A DNA stretch of 64,000 bases from Blastococcus tunisiensis (lineage in GTDB: Bacteria; Actinomycetota; Actinomycetes; Mycobacteriales; Geodermatophilaceae): positions 62,001-126,000 of the forward strand of contig NZ_FOND01000003.1 in the NCBI RefSeq assembly GCF_900112815.1. Reading direction: 5' to 3'. Positions 63,714 to 64,000 of this stretch are shown piece after piece. Within the stretch, counting starts at the first letter, position 1; the number at the start of each line of letters is the position of its first letter. Below the pieces are notes generated by a model that did not search any database, was not told the origin of the DNA, and worked only from the letters and a program-made list of their open reading frames with translations. The translations under genes were made by a program, and so were the position numbers.

Positions 63714-64000
63714 GCGCCCGGGCGGCCGGCGCCGCGGAAGAACTCGTCGTCGAGCGGCGCGGACGGGTGCTCGAGCTGACGATCAACCGGCCCGACCGGC
63801 GCAACGCCCTCACGCCGAGCCTGATCGGGGCCCTCACCGGTGCGCTCACCGCGGGCGCCGCCGATCCCGAGGTACGGGCCGTCCTGCTGACCGGACAGGG
63901 CCGCAAGGCCTTCTGCGCCGGCTTCGACCTCGGTCACTTCGACGACGCGGGCGCCGCGCCCGGCGGTGAACGCGACCTCGTCGACGGCCTGGCGACGACG
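63710..64000 (+). CDS. Enoyl-CoA hydratase/isomerase (truncated by window end)
   Basis: A GTG at 63710 overlaps the CoA-transferase stop as GTGA. The first 97 residues show the crotonase start: LTINRPDRRNALTPSLIGALT, AVLLTGQGRKAFCAGFDLGHF. It continues beyond the window. Confidence 0.9.
   Translation, partial: MSARAAGAAEELVVERRGRVLELTINRPDRRNALTPSLIGALTGALTAGAADPEVRAVLLTGQGRKAFCAGFDLGHFDDAGAAPGGERDLVDGLATT

Overview
The window is very GC-rich, dense, mostly ATG/GTG-initiated DNA from an actinobacterium. A block of genes (alpha-glucosidase aglA, truncated globin glbO, an HNH protein, a DUF5130 protein, pepN, a mycothiol-linked DsbA-fold protein and rpiB) occurs in a similar neighbourhood in mycobacteria as I remember it. 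That block, with IS481-type debris and the LIV/CoA-thioester catabolic genes, fits a soil actinobacterium, perhaps of the Geodermatophilaceae (Blastococcus/Geodermatophilus/Modestobacter type). The family-level placement is inference.

Layout. 1-1.7 kb: 5' part of nadA diverging from a Nudix-winged-helix regulator that looks like NrtR, with an inverted repeat between them. 1.7-6 kb: secreted lytic transglycosylase preceded by a 17-bp tandem repeat, tRNA-Arg(UCU), an SSB paralogue without the acidic tip, and ettA. 6-26 kb: housekeeping core, namely phosphatase, thioesterase, bioY, aglA, glbO-MFS-mscS operon, S9 peptidase, HNH protein, amidase, a CtaJ-like oxidase subunit, DUF5130 protein, a 20-bp tandem repeat array, pepN, Rv2466c-like protein, DHA2 efflux pump, SDR, DUF429 protein and rpiB. 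26-37.4 kb: DinB-like and Eis-like proteins, a MarR-like protein, a NarL-type two-component pair, a lipoprotein with cell-wall-binding-repeat-like sequence, an ECF sigma factor fused to a SnoaL-like domain, a GAF-EAL phosphodiesterase, VOC and CPBP proteins and a K+ channel. 37.5-41.6 kb: aromatic catabolism (alcohol dehydrogenase, phenol-type flavin hydroxylase, maleylacetate reductase). 41.6-46.3 kb: a patchy accessory stretch with a toxin-antitoxin pair whose toxin is frameshifted, a universal stress protein behind a GGGACT palindrome, gene debris, an IS481 remnant and an orphan azlC.

44.1-64 kb: a large catabolic region for a CoA-activated acid. It holds two HpcH/CitE-type lyases, two class III CoA-transferases, two MaoC hydratases, an acyl-CoA dehydrogenase, a complete LIV-type ABC importer, an acyl-CoA synthetase, a citryl-CoA-lyase-like protein, three enoyl-CoA hydratases, a zinc-type dehydrogenase and an ADP-forming acyl-CoA synthetase alpha-type subunit. 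Nearly all are on the + strand with start/stop overlaps. The gene content suggests import, CoA activation, dehydrogenation/hydration and retro-Claisen or retro-aldol cleavage of a branched or dicarboxylic acid. The substrate cannot be read from the sequence. This is the best candidate here for an undescribed pathway.
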